Origin: Gimibacter soli
GTDB taxonomy: Bacteria; Pseudomonadota; Alphaproteobacteria; Sphingomonadales; Kordiimonadaceae
NCBI RefSeq assembly: GCF_028463845.1
Contig: NZ_CP116805.1
Location: forward strand, 2,666,001 to 2,730,000
DNA: 64,000 nt
Direction: 5' to 3'
The notes under the pieces are model-generated. The model saw only the letters and a program-made list of their open reading frames with translations, made no database searches and was not told the origin of the DNA. The position numbers and the translations under genes are program-made. Below, piece after piece: positions 27,879 through 36,831 of this stretch (the stretch's first letter is position 1; the number at the start of each line of letters is the position of its first letter).

Positions 27879-30326
27879 ATGACAAAGTCCAAGAAACCCA
27901 GACTGGTGATTGTCGGCAACGGCATGGCCGGCATTCGCACGCTCGAGGAGCTGTTGAAGCGCGCGCCGGATACCTACGATGTCACGGTGTTCGGGCAGGA
28001 GCCGCGCCTCAATTATAACCGCATCATGCTGTCTCCCATCCTCGCGGGCGAAAAAGCCTATCAGGATATCATCCTCAACGACTGGGACTGGTACGAAGCC
28101 AATAATATCCGCCTGCATGCGGGTGACCCGGTCATCGGGATCGACCAGAAGCGCGGGTTCGTCTTCTCCGCTGCCGGACGCAAGGTGGCTTACGACAAGC
28201 TATTACTCGCCACCGGCTCGGAGCCCATCGTCATTCCCGTGCCCGGCCACAAAAAGAACGGCGTCATCACCTTCCGCGACATGAAGGACGTGGAAACGAT
28301 GATCGACGGCGCCGGGCGCCTGCAACATGCTGTGGTAATCGGCGGCGGGCTGCTGGGCCTTGAGGCGGCTTACGGCCTCTCCACGCTCGGCATGAAGGTC
28401 ACCGTGCTGCATCTGGCCCCGCACCTGATGGAACGCCAGCTGGATACCGCAGCCGGCACACTGCTGAAGCAGGAACTGGAACGCCGCGGGCTCGATATCA
28501 TCCTTGAAGCCGATACCGCCGAAATCACCGGCGACGACCGCGTTGAAGGCGTGCGACTGAAGGATGGCCGCAGCTTCCCGGCCGATCTTGTGGTGATGGC
28601 AGTGGGTATCCGCCCCAACACATGGCTTGCGCGTTCGCACGGGCTCGCCACCGGGCGCGGCATCCTGGTGGACGATCACATGATCACCTCCAACCCCGAC
28701 ATTCTGGCGATCGGCGAATGCGTCGAGCATCGCGGCCTATGCTACGGCCTCGTCGCTCCCATATGGGATATGGCGCGGGCCGCTGCCGACACGCTCGCCG
28801 GGTCAGACGGCAAGGGTTATCAGGGCTCGGCCATCTCTACAAAGCTCAAGGTCACCGGGGTCGATCTTTTCTCGGGCGGTGATTTCTCGGGCGGCAAGGG
28901 CACCGAGGATATCGTGTTCCGCGATGCCGCCCGCGGCGTTTACAAGCGGCTTGTGGTGAAGGAAAACCAGCTGATCGGCGCCGTCCTTTACGGCGATACG
29001 GGCGACGGCCCCTGGTATTTCCAGATGATCAAGGACGGCACCGACATCACCCCCTTGCGCGGCACCATGGCCTTTGGCCAGGGCTTCGAGGAGGGGGCGC
29101 TTTCCGACCCTTTTAAGGCGGTCGCGGATCTGCCGGCAGATGCCGAGATCTGCGGCTGCAACGGCGTCTGCAAGGGCACCATCCAGACGGCGATCACCGA
29201 AGGCGGCCTCACCTCGCTTGCCGAGGTTCGCGCCCACACCAAGGCCTCGTCTTCCTGCGGGTCCTGCACCGGGCTTGTCGAAAAACTGATCGGCTTCACG
29301 CTGGGTGATGGCTATGTGGCCGACAGCGGGCCGAAGCCCCTTTGCGGCTGCACCTCGCTCGATCACGGCGAAGTCCGCCGGCTGATCGTCGCCAAAGGCA
29401 TCAAGGATATCCCGAGCGTGTTTCAGGCACTGGAATGGCGCACGCCGGATGGCTGCCATACCTGCCGCCCTGCCGTGAACTATTATCTCCTCTGTGCCTG
29501 GCCCGGCGAATATCAGGACGACGCCCGCGCCCGCTTCATCAATGAACGCGTCCACGCCAACATCCAGAAGGATGGCACCTATTCCGTGGTGCCGCGCATG
29601 TGGGGCGGCGTCACATCCGCGAAGGAACTTCGGGCCATCGCCGATGTGGTGGACAAGTTCAATATCCCGACCGTGAAGGTGACAGGCGGCCAGCGGATTG
29701 ACCTTCTTGGCATCAAGAAGGACGACCTGACCGCCGTCTGGGCTGATCTGGGCGCTGCAGGGATGGTTTCGGGTCATGCCTATGGCAAGTCGCTGCGCAC
29801 GGTGAAAACCTGCGTGGGGACCGACTGGTGCCGCTTCGGCACGCAGGACAGCACCGGGCTCGGCGTGAAGCTTGAACATGCCACCTGGGGCAGCTGGATG
29901 CCCCACAAGTTCAAGATGGCGGTTTCGGGCTGCCCCCGCAACTGCGCCGAAGCCACGATCAAGGATTTCGGCATCGTCTGTGTGGACAGCGGCTACGAGC
30001 TGCATGTCGGCGGCAACGGAGGCATCCATGTGCGCGCCACCGATCTTCTCTGCAAGGTTACAACGGAAGAAGAAGCCATCGAATATTGCATGGCCTTCAT
30101 CCAGATGTACCGCGAGGAAGCCTGGTATCTGGAACGCACCGCCCCCTGGATCGAGCGGGTGGGGATCGACCATATCCGCGACCGACTCACCAGCGACTCC
30201 GAGGTGCGCATCAAGCTGCGCGATCGTTTCCTCCTGAGCCAGAAGGATGCGCAGGATGACCCGTGGGCGGCGCGCGCCAAGGGCGTTGACGCCCATGAAT
30301 ATCAACTTCTTGCGACGATTGGATGA
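27879..30326 (+). CDS. nirB: Assimilatory nitrite reductase, large subunit
   Basis: This 815-residue NirB reduces nitrite to ammonium with NAD(P)H. It has an N-terminal FAD/NAD module (VIVGNGMAGIRTLEELL; GGGLLGLEAAYGLS near residue 155). Two BFD-like [2Fe-2S] regions follow (CGCNGVCKGTI...SSCGSCTG near 425-465, and a second Cys cluster CGCTS...CHTCRP near 488-530). The C-terminal sirohaem/[4Fe-4S] half has TCVGTDWCRFGT and SGCPRNCAEA supplying the four Cys. GGAAG lies 5 nt before the ATG at 27879. An in-frame upstream extension to 27651 covers the leader hairpins and is not coding. It is followed 4 bp later by nirD. Confidence 0.96.
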   Translation: MTKSKKPRLVIVGNGMAGIRTLEELLKRAPDTYDVTVFGQEPRLNYNRIMLSPILAGEKAYQDIILNDWDWYEANNIRLHAGDPVIGIDQKRGFVFSAAGRKVAYDKLLLATGSEPIVIPVPGHKKNGVITFRDMKDVETMIDGAGRLQHAVVIGGGLLGLEAAYGLSTLGMKVTVLHLAPHLMERQLDTAAGTLLKQELERRGLDIILEADTAEITGDDRVEGVRLKDGRSFPADLVVMAVGIRPNTWLARSHGLATGRGILVDDHMITSNPDILAIGECVEHRGLCYGLVAPIWDMARAAADTLAGSDGKGYQGSAISTKLKVTGVDLFSGGDFSGGKGTEDIVFRDAARGVYKRLVVKENQLIGAVLYGDTGDGPWYFQMIKDGTDITPLRGTMAFGQGFEEGALSDPFKAVADLPADAEICGCNGVCKGTIQTAITEGGLTSLAEVRAHTKASSSCGSCTGLVEKLIGFTLGDGYVADSGPKPLCGCTSLDHGEVRRLIVAKGIKDIPSVFQALEWRTPDGCHTCRPAVNYYLLCAWPGEYQDDARARFINERVHANIQKDGTYSVVPRMWGGVTSAKELRAIADVVDKFNIPTVKVTGGQRIDLLGIKKDDLTAVWADLGAAGMVSGHAYGKSLRTVKTCVGTDWCRFGTQDSTGLGVKLEHATWGSWMPHKFKMAVSGCPRNCAEATIKDFGIVCVDSGYELHVGGNGGIHVRATDLLCKVTTEEEAIEYCMAFIQMYREEAWYLERTAPWIERVGIDHIRDRLTSDSEVRIKLRDRFLLSQKDAQDDPWAARAKGVDAHEYQLLATIG

Positions 30327-30330
30327 GCCG

Positions 30331-30681
30331 ATGGTTAAAGCATCCACCTTCACCCTTGTCGGCCAGCGGGACGATATTCCCCGCCTCGGATCGCGCCGCG
30401 TGCGCACCCCGGCGGGCGAGATCGCCCTTTTCCGCACCAGCGACGACAAGGTCTTCGCACTGAGGAACGAATGCCCGCACAAGAAGGGCCCCTTGTCCGA
30501 AGGCATCGTGCACGGGCACAGCGTTACCTGCCCCTTGCACAACTGGGTGATCAGCCTGGAGACAGGCGAGGCACAGGGCGCCGACACGGGCTGCACGGGC
30601 AAGCTTGCCGTCGAGGTGCGCGACGACGGCTCGATCTATCTGGCCATTCCTTCGGGCATGGCCGAGGCGGCGGTGGCATGA
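30331..30681 (+). CDS. nirD: Nitrite reductase small subunit, Rieske-type
   Basis: This 116-residue NirD has a Rieske [2Fe-2S] fold. Both ligand pairs are present, CPH (NECPHKKGPL) and CPLH (VTCPLHNW), so the cluster should be functional; some enterobacterial NirD proteins lack these ligands. It supports electron transfer in the NirBD complex. The ATG at 30331 lies 4 bp past the nirB stop. The last 4 bp overlap the nitrate reductase start (ATGA), giving tight coupling. Confidence 0.93.
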   Translation: MVKASTFTLVGQRDDIPRLGSRRVRTPAGEIALFRTSDDKVFALRNECPHKKGPLSEGIVHGHSVTCPLHNWVISLETGEAQGADTGCTGKLAVEVRDDGSIYLAIPSGMAEAAVA

Positions 30682-33293
30682 CAATCACAAGGACCACATG
30701 CGCCTACTGCGGGGTGGGATGCGGAATCATCGCCACCGAGATGGAAGGAGGGGTCCGGATCGAAGGCGACCCGTCTCACCCCGCCAACCGCGGCCGCCTG
30801 TGTTCCAAGGGACTGGCCCTCGGCCAGACGCTCGATCATGCTTCCCGCCTTGCCTTTCCGACCATCGATGGCGTGCGCGTTTCGTGGGATACCGCAACCC
30901 GCGCCGTCGCAGACCGGCTCACCACCGTTATCAACGAGCACGGCCCCGATGCGGTTGCCTTCTATGTTTCCGGCCAGTTGCTGACCGAAGACTATTATGT
31001 CGCCAACAAGCTGATGAAGGGCTTCATCGGCAGCGCCAATATCGACACAAACTCGCGCCTGTGCATGGCTTCAACCGTGGCGGGCCACACCCGTGCCTTC
31101 GGCGGCGATATCGTGCCCGGCGACTATGCCGACCTTGAAGAAGCCGATCTTGTGGTGCTTGTGGGCTCCAACCTCGCCTGGTGCCACCCGGTACTGTTCC
31201 AGCGCCTGCGAGCGGCCCGGGAGGCACGCGGTACAAGGGTGGTGGTGATCGATCCGCGCCGCACCGAAAGCTGCGATATCGCTGATCTCCATATCCCCGT
31301 GATGCCGGACGGCGACGTGCTGCTGTTCAACGGCCTGCTCGCCCATCTGGACGCCTGCGGCACCGCCCCTGCCGCCTTCACAGGCCATCATGTGGATGGC
31401 TATGCCGGTGCGGTCGCGGCCGCCCGCAGTGAAGCGCCAGCACTGGCCGCTGCCATCGCTACGCGCGGCATCGAGGCCGAGGTCGCAGCCTTCTACCGGC
31501 TGTTTGCGGCCACCGAAAAGGTGGTGACCGTCTTTTCCCAAGGCGTCAATCAGGCGCACAATGGCACCGACCGGGTGAATGCCATCATCAATTGCCATCT
31601 GGCGACCGGCCGTATCGGGCGACCCGGCATGGGGCCTTTTTCGGTGACCGGCCAGCCGAACGCGATGGGCGGGCGCGAGGTCGGCGGACTTGCCAGCATG
31701 CTTGCCGCCCATATGGGCTTTTCGGATCATGAATGCGATCTCGTGCAGGGCTTCTGGCAATCGCCCGCCATTCCCCGCGCGGCAGGCCTTCGCGCTGTCG
31801 ACATGTTCGATGCCGTCCATGACGGGCGTATCAAGGCGATCTGGATCATGGCGACCAACCCGGCGGTCAGCCTGCCGCAGGCCGCGAAGGTCCGCGAGGC
31901 ACTGGCCCGTTGCCCCACTGTAATCGTATCCGACTGCGTGAAGGATACAGACACACAGGCTTTCGCCCATATCCGCCTGCCCGCCACGGGCTGGAGCGAA
32001 AAGGACGGCACGGTCACCAATTCCGACCGCACGATCTCCCGCCAGCGTGCGTTCCGGGCCCCTTATGCCGAGGCACGGCCCGACTGGCAGATCATCTGCG
32101 ATGTGGCCACTGCTATGGGGCATGGTGCAGCCTTCGCCTATGAAAGCCCCGCTGACATTTTCCGCGAACATGCCGCCCTCAGCGCGCACCGCAACGAAGG
32201 CAGCCGCGCTTTCGATATTGGCGCGCTGGCCAACATAGGCGCCGCCGACTACAACACCCTCGCACCAACCAAATGGCCGCAGCGAGCGGGGGAGCGCAGT
32301 CAGACGCGGCTTTTCGGCAATGGCGCCTTCTTCACGCCGGACGCACGAGCCCGGATGGTCGCCCTTGATCACCGCCCCTCGCCTGCCGTCCCCTCGCCTG
32401 ATTATCCGCTTCTCCTGAACACCGGGCGCTACCGGGACCAGTGGCACACCATGACCCGCACCGGCCTCGCCCCCAGCCTGACCGGGCACAGGCCCGAGCC
32501 GCTGCTGGACGTTTCCCCCACGGATGCACGGTCGCACGGGCTCGCTGACAAAGGCTTTGCCACCGTCGCCAGCCCGCGCGGCCGTGTCGTCGTTCGTGTG
32601 CGGGTCACGGATGACCAGAAGCCCGGCGAGCTGTTCCTGCCCATGCACTGGTCCGAAACCCATGCGAGCGCTGCCCTTGTTGGCACGCTGATCGCGCCAG
32701 AGGTCGATCCCCTTTCCAAGCAGCCCGCCTTCAAGTCCACGGCGGTCTCCCTTGCCCCCGCCGCCATGTCATGGCGGGGGCTTCTTCTTTCCCGCTCGGA
32801 AATTGAAATCCAGATGCCCTACTGGACCCGGACCCAGCTGAAGCATGCGACGCTCACCCGCATAGCCGGCTACAGCGAGGCCGACTTCGCCGCGCTTCGC
32901 GCACGCCTTGAACAGGTCACCGGGGACACTGCCAGCATTGAAGACGGCACCGGCCTGCGGTTGGCCGGCTTTGAGAAGGGGCAACTCGCCTTCATCCTTT
33001 TCGCGGGCGAAAGCCTTGCCGGGATCGACCTCGGCTGGGCGGACAGCCAGTTTGAGGCTGCAAGCCTTGAGGATAGCGCTCGCCGCCAACTGCTCGCCGG
33101 CCGCAGCCCCGGCGCCGTGCGGGACACGGGCCCGGTCGTCTGCTCCTGCTTTCAGGTCGGCCAAAACACGATCCGCGATGCCATCTGCAAGGGCCGCCTG
33201 ACCAGTACCGACGGCGTTCGCGACGCCACCGGGGCCGGTGGCAATTGCGGCTCCTGCATCCCTGAAATCAAAGCCCTCATCGCCCGGGAGTAA
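30678..33293 (+). CDS. nasA: Assimilatory nitrate reductase catalytic subunit (molybdopterin, BFD tail)
   Basis: This 871-residue molybdenum enzyme reduces nitrate to nitrite in the cytoplasm. The N-terminal [4Fe-4S] ligands are Cys8, Cys11, Cys15 and Cys42 (CAYCGVGC; GRLCSKG). The bis-MGD catalytic domain follows, with NSRLCMAST supplying the likely Mo-ligand Cys near residue 138, and then the molybdopterin dinucleotide-binding domain at about 590-700. The last 60 residues form a BFD-like [2Fe-2S] domain (CSCFQVGQ...GNCGSC), typical of NasA/NasC types that take electrons from a flavoprotein or ferredoxin. No separate diaphorase gene is in the operon. Confidence 0.95.
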   Translation: MTITRTTCAYCGVGCGIIATEMEGGVRIEGDPSHPANRGRLCSKGLALGQTLDHASRLAFPTIDGVRVSWDTATRAVADRLTTVINEHGPDAVAFYVSGQLLTEDYYVANKLMKGFIGSANIDTNSRLCMASTVAGHTRAFGGDIVPGDYADLEEADLVVLVGSNLAWCHPVLFQRLRAAREARGTRVVVIDPRRTESCDIADLHIPVMPDGDVLLFNGLLAHLDACGTAPAAFTGHHVDGYAGAVAAARSEAPALAAAIATRGIEAEVAAFYRLFAATEKVVTVFSQGVNQAHNGTDRVNAIINCHLATGRIGRPGMGPFSVTGQPNAMGGREVGGLASMLAAHMGFSDHECDLVQGFWQSPAIPRAAGLRAVDMFDAVHDGRIKAIWIMATNPAVSLPQAAKVREALARCPTVIVSDCVKDTDTQAFAHIRLPATGWSEKDGTVTNSDRTISRQRAFRAPYAEARPDWQIICDVATAMGHGAAFAYESPADIFREHAALSAHRNEGSRAFDIGALANIGAADYNTLAPTKWPQRAGERSQTRLFGNGAFFTPDARARMVALDHRPSPAVPSPDYPLLLNTGRYRDQWHTMTRTGLAPSLTGHRPEPLLDVSPTDARSHGLADKGFATVASPRGRVVVRVRVTDDQKPGELFLPMHWSETHASAALVGTLIAPEVDPLSKQPAFKSTAVSLAPAAMSWRGLLLSRSEIEIQMPYWTRTQLKHATLTRIAGYSEADFAALRARLEQVTGDTASIEDGTGLRLAGFEKGQLAFILFAGESLAGIDLGWADSQFEAASLEDSARRQLLAGRSPGAVRDTGPVVCSCFQVGQNTIRDAICKGRLTSTDGVRDATGAGGNCGSCIPEIKALIARE

Positions 33294-33300
33294 AGCCCCA

Positions 33301-34707
33301 ATGCAGCCTGAAACCCTGTTTCCGATCAGCCTTGACCTCCGTGGCCGCACCTGCCTGATGCTGGGCGGCGGCCCGATTGCCGCCACCAAGGCAAAGCCGC
33401 TCCTCGACGCTGGTGCCACGCTGCGCCTTGTGGCTGACCACCTTTGCCCCGATATGGCGGCGCTGATCAAAGATCACCCCATTGAGCACGCAGGTGCCTT
33501 GCTGGATGACCCGCATCTCGACGGCATCACGCTTGCCATCGATAGCGGCGAGATGCCGGCCTTTGCCGATGACCTGCGCCGGATGACACTGGCGCGGGGT
33601 ATCCTCCTGAATGCCGTCGATGCGCCCGCCCGGTGCGATTTCCAGATGCCCGCCGTGGTACGGCGTGGCCCCGTTCAGGTTGCGATTTCCACAGGCGGTG
33701 CCGCCCCGACACTCGCCCGGAACCTTCGCCAAGCCATCGAGCGCCTGTTGCCGCATGATATTACCCACCGCGTGCGCCGCGCTGCCGCCATCCGCGTCGA
33801 GGTGAAGGAGAAACTGCCCCCCGCTGCCCAGCGCCGCCTGTGGGACCGGATGTTCGACCTTGGCCGGCTGACAGACACAGAAGCAGATATGCCGGACCAC
33901 CTGACCGAGGCAGAAATCGAGGCAGCACAAGGCGACGGCATCCCCGGCGAGGTCTGGCTCGTGGGCGCGGGTGCGGGCAGCGCCGACATGATCACCCTCA
34001 AGGGCCTGAAAGCGCTCGAAAGCGCTGACGTGGTGCTGCATGACGCATTGATCGACCCCGCACTGCTGCTGCACGCCCGGCGCGATGCCCGGCTCATCCC
34101 GGTTGGCAAACGCTGCGGCAAACGCTCGGCCAGCCAGGAATTCATCAACCGCACGCTCACCAACCTTGCGGCACGTGGCCAACGGGTGGTGCGCCTGAAA
34201 TGCGGCGATCCCTTCATCTTCGGACGCGGCGGCGAGGAACTGGACCATTTGCAGGCAGCGGGCATCCGTACCCATATCGTGCCCGGCGTGACGGCTGCAT
34301 CCGTAGCCGCTGCCGACTGCGGCATCGCGCTCACCCACCGTGGCATCTCCCGCCGCCTGACGCTGATGACAGCCAGCACCAATGAAGGCCTCGCCGAAGA
34401 CCAGCCAGACTGGCAGGCGCTGCTGAACGGCGGCACGGTCGCGCTTTATATGGCGCGGAACAAGATCGGCAGCCTGATGGAAGCCATGATCGCGAGCGGT
34501 GTTCCCGCAGCCCTGCCCGTCATGATCATCGCCAATGCCGGACGCACCGAACGCCAGCAATGGCAAGGAACAATCGGCAGCATGCGCGCGGCGCCCGCCA
34601 CGCTTGCCGAGGACGCCCCCACCCTGATCATTGTCGGCGCTTCTGCCACCGCTCGCCTCGCCGAGCTGCATGAACCCTTGGCGGAACGGACAGCGGCCAA
34701 TGTTTGA
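33301..34707 (+). CDS. cysG: Sirohaem synthase (CysG, three activities)
   Basis: This 468-residue CysG makes sirohaem for NirB. Residues 1-~205 form the precorrin-2 dehydrogenase/ferrochelatase part (MLGGGPIAATKAKPLLDAGA). Residues ~218-460 form uroporphyrinogen-III C-methyltransferase (VWLVGAGAGSADMITLKGL; LKCGDPFIFGRGGEE; VPGVTAASVAAADCGIALTHR). The full fused architecture is retained. It starts 7 bp after nasA and overlaps the molybdenum cofactor gene by 8 bp, so cofactor supply is tied to reductase synthesis. Confidence 0.95.
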   Translation: MQPETLFPISLDLRGRTCLMLGGGPIAATKAKPLLDAGATLRLVADHLCPDMAALIKDHPIEHAGALLDDPHLDGITLAIDSGEMPAFADDLRRMTLARGILLNAVDAPARCDFQMPAVVRRGPVQVAISTGGAAPTLARNLRQAIERLLPHDITHRVRRAAAIRVEVKEKLPPAAQRRLWDRMFDLGRLTDTEADMPDHLTEAEIEAAQGDGIPGEVWLVGAGAGSADMITLKGLKALESADVVLHDALIDPALLLHARRDARLIPVGKRCGKRSASQEFINRTLTNLAARGQRVVRLKCGDPFIFGRGGEELDHLQAAGIRTHIVPGVTAASVAAADCGIALTHRGISRRLTLMTASTNEGLAEDQPDWQALLNGGTVALYMARNKIGSLMEAMIASGVPAALPVMIIANAGRTERQQWQGTIGSMRAAPATLAEDAPTLIIVGASATARLAELHEPLAERTAANV

Positions 34708-36532
34708 TCTGCTCTCCAATAGCGCAGACGTTCCGGTGGTCATCCTTGCAGGTGGCCAGTCGCGGCGCATGCGCGGGCCCGACAAGGCCGAAGTGCGCCT
34801 GGGCCGGGATCGAATGATCGACCTGATCATCAATCGCCTGCGCCCGCAGGCCAGCCGCCTCCTCGTCTCTGGCCCGCACGATTACGGGACCGGCCTTACG
34901 GTGATTACTGACATGCCAGACATGCCACCGGGCCCGGTCGGCGGCATTCACTCGATTGCTGCATGGCTCGCCGCCAATGCCCCTTCGGTCGCCGGCTTCA
35001 TCACCACACCTGTCGATGGCCCTTGCGTTCCGGAAGATCTGGTCTGCAAGCTCAGCGCCAGCGGCGATGCGGCCTTTGGCCTTGATGAAACCGGCGACCA
35101 TCCGACATTCGCCTATTGGTCCGTCCCTCGCCTGATGGCACTGCGAATGCAAGCGCCCGTCTCGCGCGCATCCTCGCTGCGTGCCCTTCTCGCCGCGATT
35201 GATGCCACCCCGGTCGCGTGGCCGGGGGCGGGACAATTCCTCAATATCAACACGCCGGAAGAACTGGCAGCTGCGCAAACGCTGCATGCGGGCAATAGTT
35301 CCTCCTGCACCCGCGCGACCATCTCCTATAGCGAGGCACTCGCGGTCCTTCACGCAAAGACCCGGCCTCTGAAGCCGGTCTACGCTTCCCTGAAGACGGT
35401 GGCAGGGCATGTGCTTGCCGCTGATGTCATGGCGGAGGCCCCAGCCCCTGCGTTCGACAATGCTGCCATGGATGGATTTGCACTCCGGGCGGCAGACACT
35501 GACCTTGCCACCCCTGCAACGCCCGCCCGGCTCGAAATCATCGGCACTTCGGCGGCCGGCGATGAAGGCAAAGCCGAAGCCATCGGTCAAAATCAGGCCG
35601 TCGCCATCATGACCGGCGCGCCGGTCCCTTTGGGCACCACCAGTGTCATCCCGATCGAAGCGACAAGAACAGAGGGCAGCACCGTGCTGATTGAAACGCC
35701 CTTCCCCAGCGGAAAGAACATTCGCCGAAAGGGCACAGATTTCAACGCTGGAGACCGGCTTGTTCCGAAAGGCACGTTCGTCACCCCGTCAGCTCTGCCG
35801 GCCCTTGCCGCCTCCGGGCAGGCGCGTTTTGCGGTCTATCCCAAACCGCGCGCCTTTTGGATTTCCAGCGGCAATGAACTGGTGGACGACCCTGCGGAGG
35901 CTCTGGCACCCGGCCAGATTTACAACAGCTCCGGCCCGTTTGGTGAAGCGGCACTGCACGAAGCCGGCGCCACATGCACGGGTCGCATAACCATCAGGGA
36001 TGACGCCGATACCCTGATAGCGGCCCTTTCCTCTCCGGCCGCACGTCAAAGCGATCTGGTGATCTCGACAGGCGCCGTATCTGCCGGACGGTTCGATTTT
36101 GTGCGCACGGCGCTGGAGGCCATCGGGGCAACGATCCACTTTCACGGCGTCCGCATCAGGCCCGGCAAGCCTGTCCTGTTCGCACAACTGGCAGACGGCC
36201 GGTATTTCGCCGGGCTGCCCGGCAACCCTTCGGCGACGACCGCCACCTTCCGCCTGTTCGTCAATCCGCTGATCCGCGCCCTGACGGGCCTCCCCGCTGA
36301 ACGCCCCTTCAAGGCAAGACTGACATCCGAGGCAAATATCCGCCCAAACCTGACTTTCATGATGAAAGCACATCTGGAGACCAGCCAGACCGGGCAACTT
36401 GAAGTCAAAGCACTGGACGGCCAGCAATCCTACAAAGTCGCCAACATGATCGACCAGAATGCCTGGATCCTGCATGTGGAAGGCGCAGCCCTGCCGGAAC
36501 CGGGCACAATGGTTGATTGCCTGTGGCGTTGA
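34700..36532 (+). CDS. MobA-MoeA fusion (molybdenum cofactor guanylyltransferase + molybdenum insertion)
   Basis: This 610-residue protein joins two cofactor enzymes. Residues ~10-195 are MobA-like, with VVILAGGQSRRMRGPDKA, the TPVDGPCVP metal-site region and FLNINTPEEL, and would attach GMP to molybdopterin. Residues ~215-610 are a full MoeA, with PAFDNAAMDGFALRAAD, the IMTGAPVP region, STGAVSAGRFDF and LPGNPSATTATF, and would insert molybdate. Together they convert molybdopterin to Mo-MGD for the nitrate reductase two genes upstream. The frame is continuous with no stop or shift at the junction (~residues 196-214). The ATG overlaps cysG by 8 bp. Confidence 0.93.
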   Translation: MFDLLSNSADVPVVILAGGQSRRMRGPDKAEVRLGRDRMIDLIINRLRPQASRLLVSGPHDYGTGLTVITDMPDMPPGPVGGIHSIAAWLAANAPSVAGFITTPVDGPCVPEDLVCKLSASGDAAFGLDETGDHPTFAYWSVPRLMALRMQAPVSRASSLRALLAAIDATPVAWPGAGQFLNINTPEELAAAQTLHAGNSSSCTRATISYSEALAVLHAKTRPLKPVYASLKTVAGHVLAADVMAEAPAPAFDNAAMDGFALRAADTDLATPATPARLEIIGTSAAGDEGKAEAIGQNQAVAIMTGAPVPLGTTSVIPIEATRTEGSTVLIETPFPSGKNIRRKGTDFNAGDRLVPKGTFVTPSALPALAASGQARFAVYPKPRAFWISSGNELVDDPAEALAPGQIYNSSGPFGEAALHEAGATCTGRITIRDDADTLIAALSSPAARQSDLVISTGAVSAGRFDFVRTALEAIGATIHFHGVRIRPGKPVLFAQLADGRYFAGLPGNPSATTATFRLFVNPLIRALTGLPAERPFKARLTSEANIRPNLTFMMKAHLETSQTGQLEVKALDGQQSYKVANMIDQNAWILHVEGAALPEPGTMVDCLWR

Positions 36533-36568
36533 CAGCGGTGCCGCGAGAGTCTCGCCCTACAATCGCAA

Positions 36569-36697
36569 ATAATTCAATAACTTAAGATCGTTATCGCCCG
36601 CTACCGGCACCAGAGACTTGCTCCGATCAAAAAGTTACAAGCACTTGGCGCTAATCTGACGCACCATTTTATTGATCCGGGAACATCTGTTTTTGTG
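36569..36697 (+). repeat. Direct repeat copy A (~130 bp, imperfect)
   Basis: This segment aligns in the same orientation with 45681-45811, with long shared blocks such as CCGGCACCAGAGACTT and AGCACTTGGCGC and about three quarters identity over the last 97 bases. It occupies most of the 299-bp gene-free gap 36533-36831 after the nitrate operon. I see no gene, terminator or clear promoter in the rest of that gap. The two copies bracket the 36.8-45.5 kb segment. Confidence 0.7.
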
Positions 36698-36831
36698 CGC
36701 CGATTGCCCATCCCCCCCGAAATCGGAAGCCCCCACCCGCCAAACATGGTTAATTCGAGTAAATAAATCTAATTCGCTGGCTCTTTCGTGGTCATGTATA
36801 TCTTTCGATATAGCGGCGTGGGGGCGTCACC

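Noticed and set aside
28803-30602. 599-codon open frame antisense to nirB and nirD
   Set aside because: It mirrors highly conserved NirB coding sequence. The translation is compositionally odd and has no ribosome site or domain. GC-rich genes often leave such open antisense frames.
31071-34833. Long antisense open frames over nasA and cysG (530 and 518 codons)
   Set aside because: The same explanation applies: the sense strands carry complete, motif-rich enzymes and the antisense translations match nothing recognisable.
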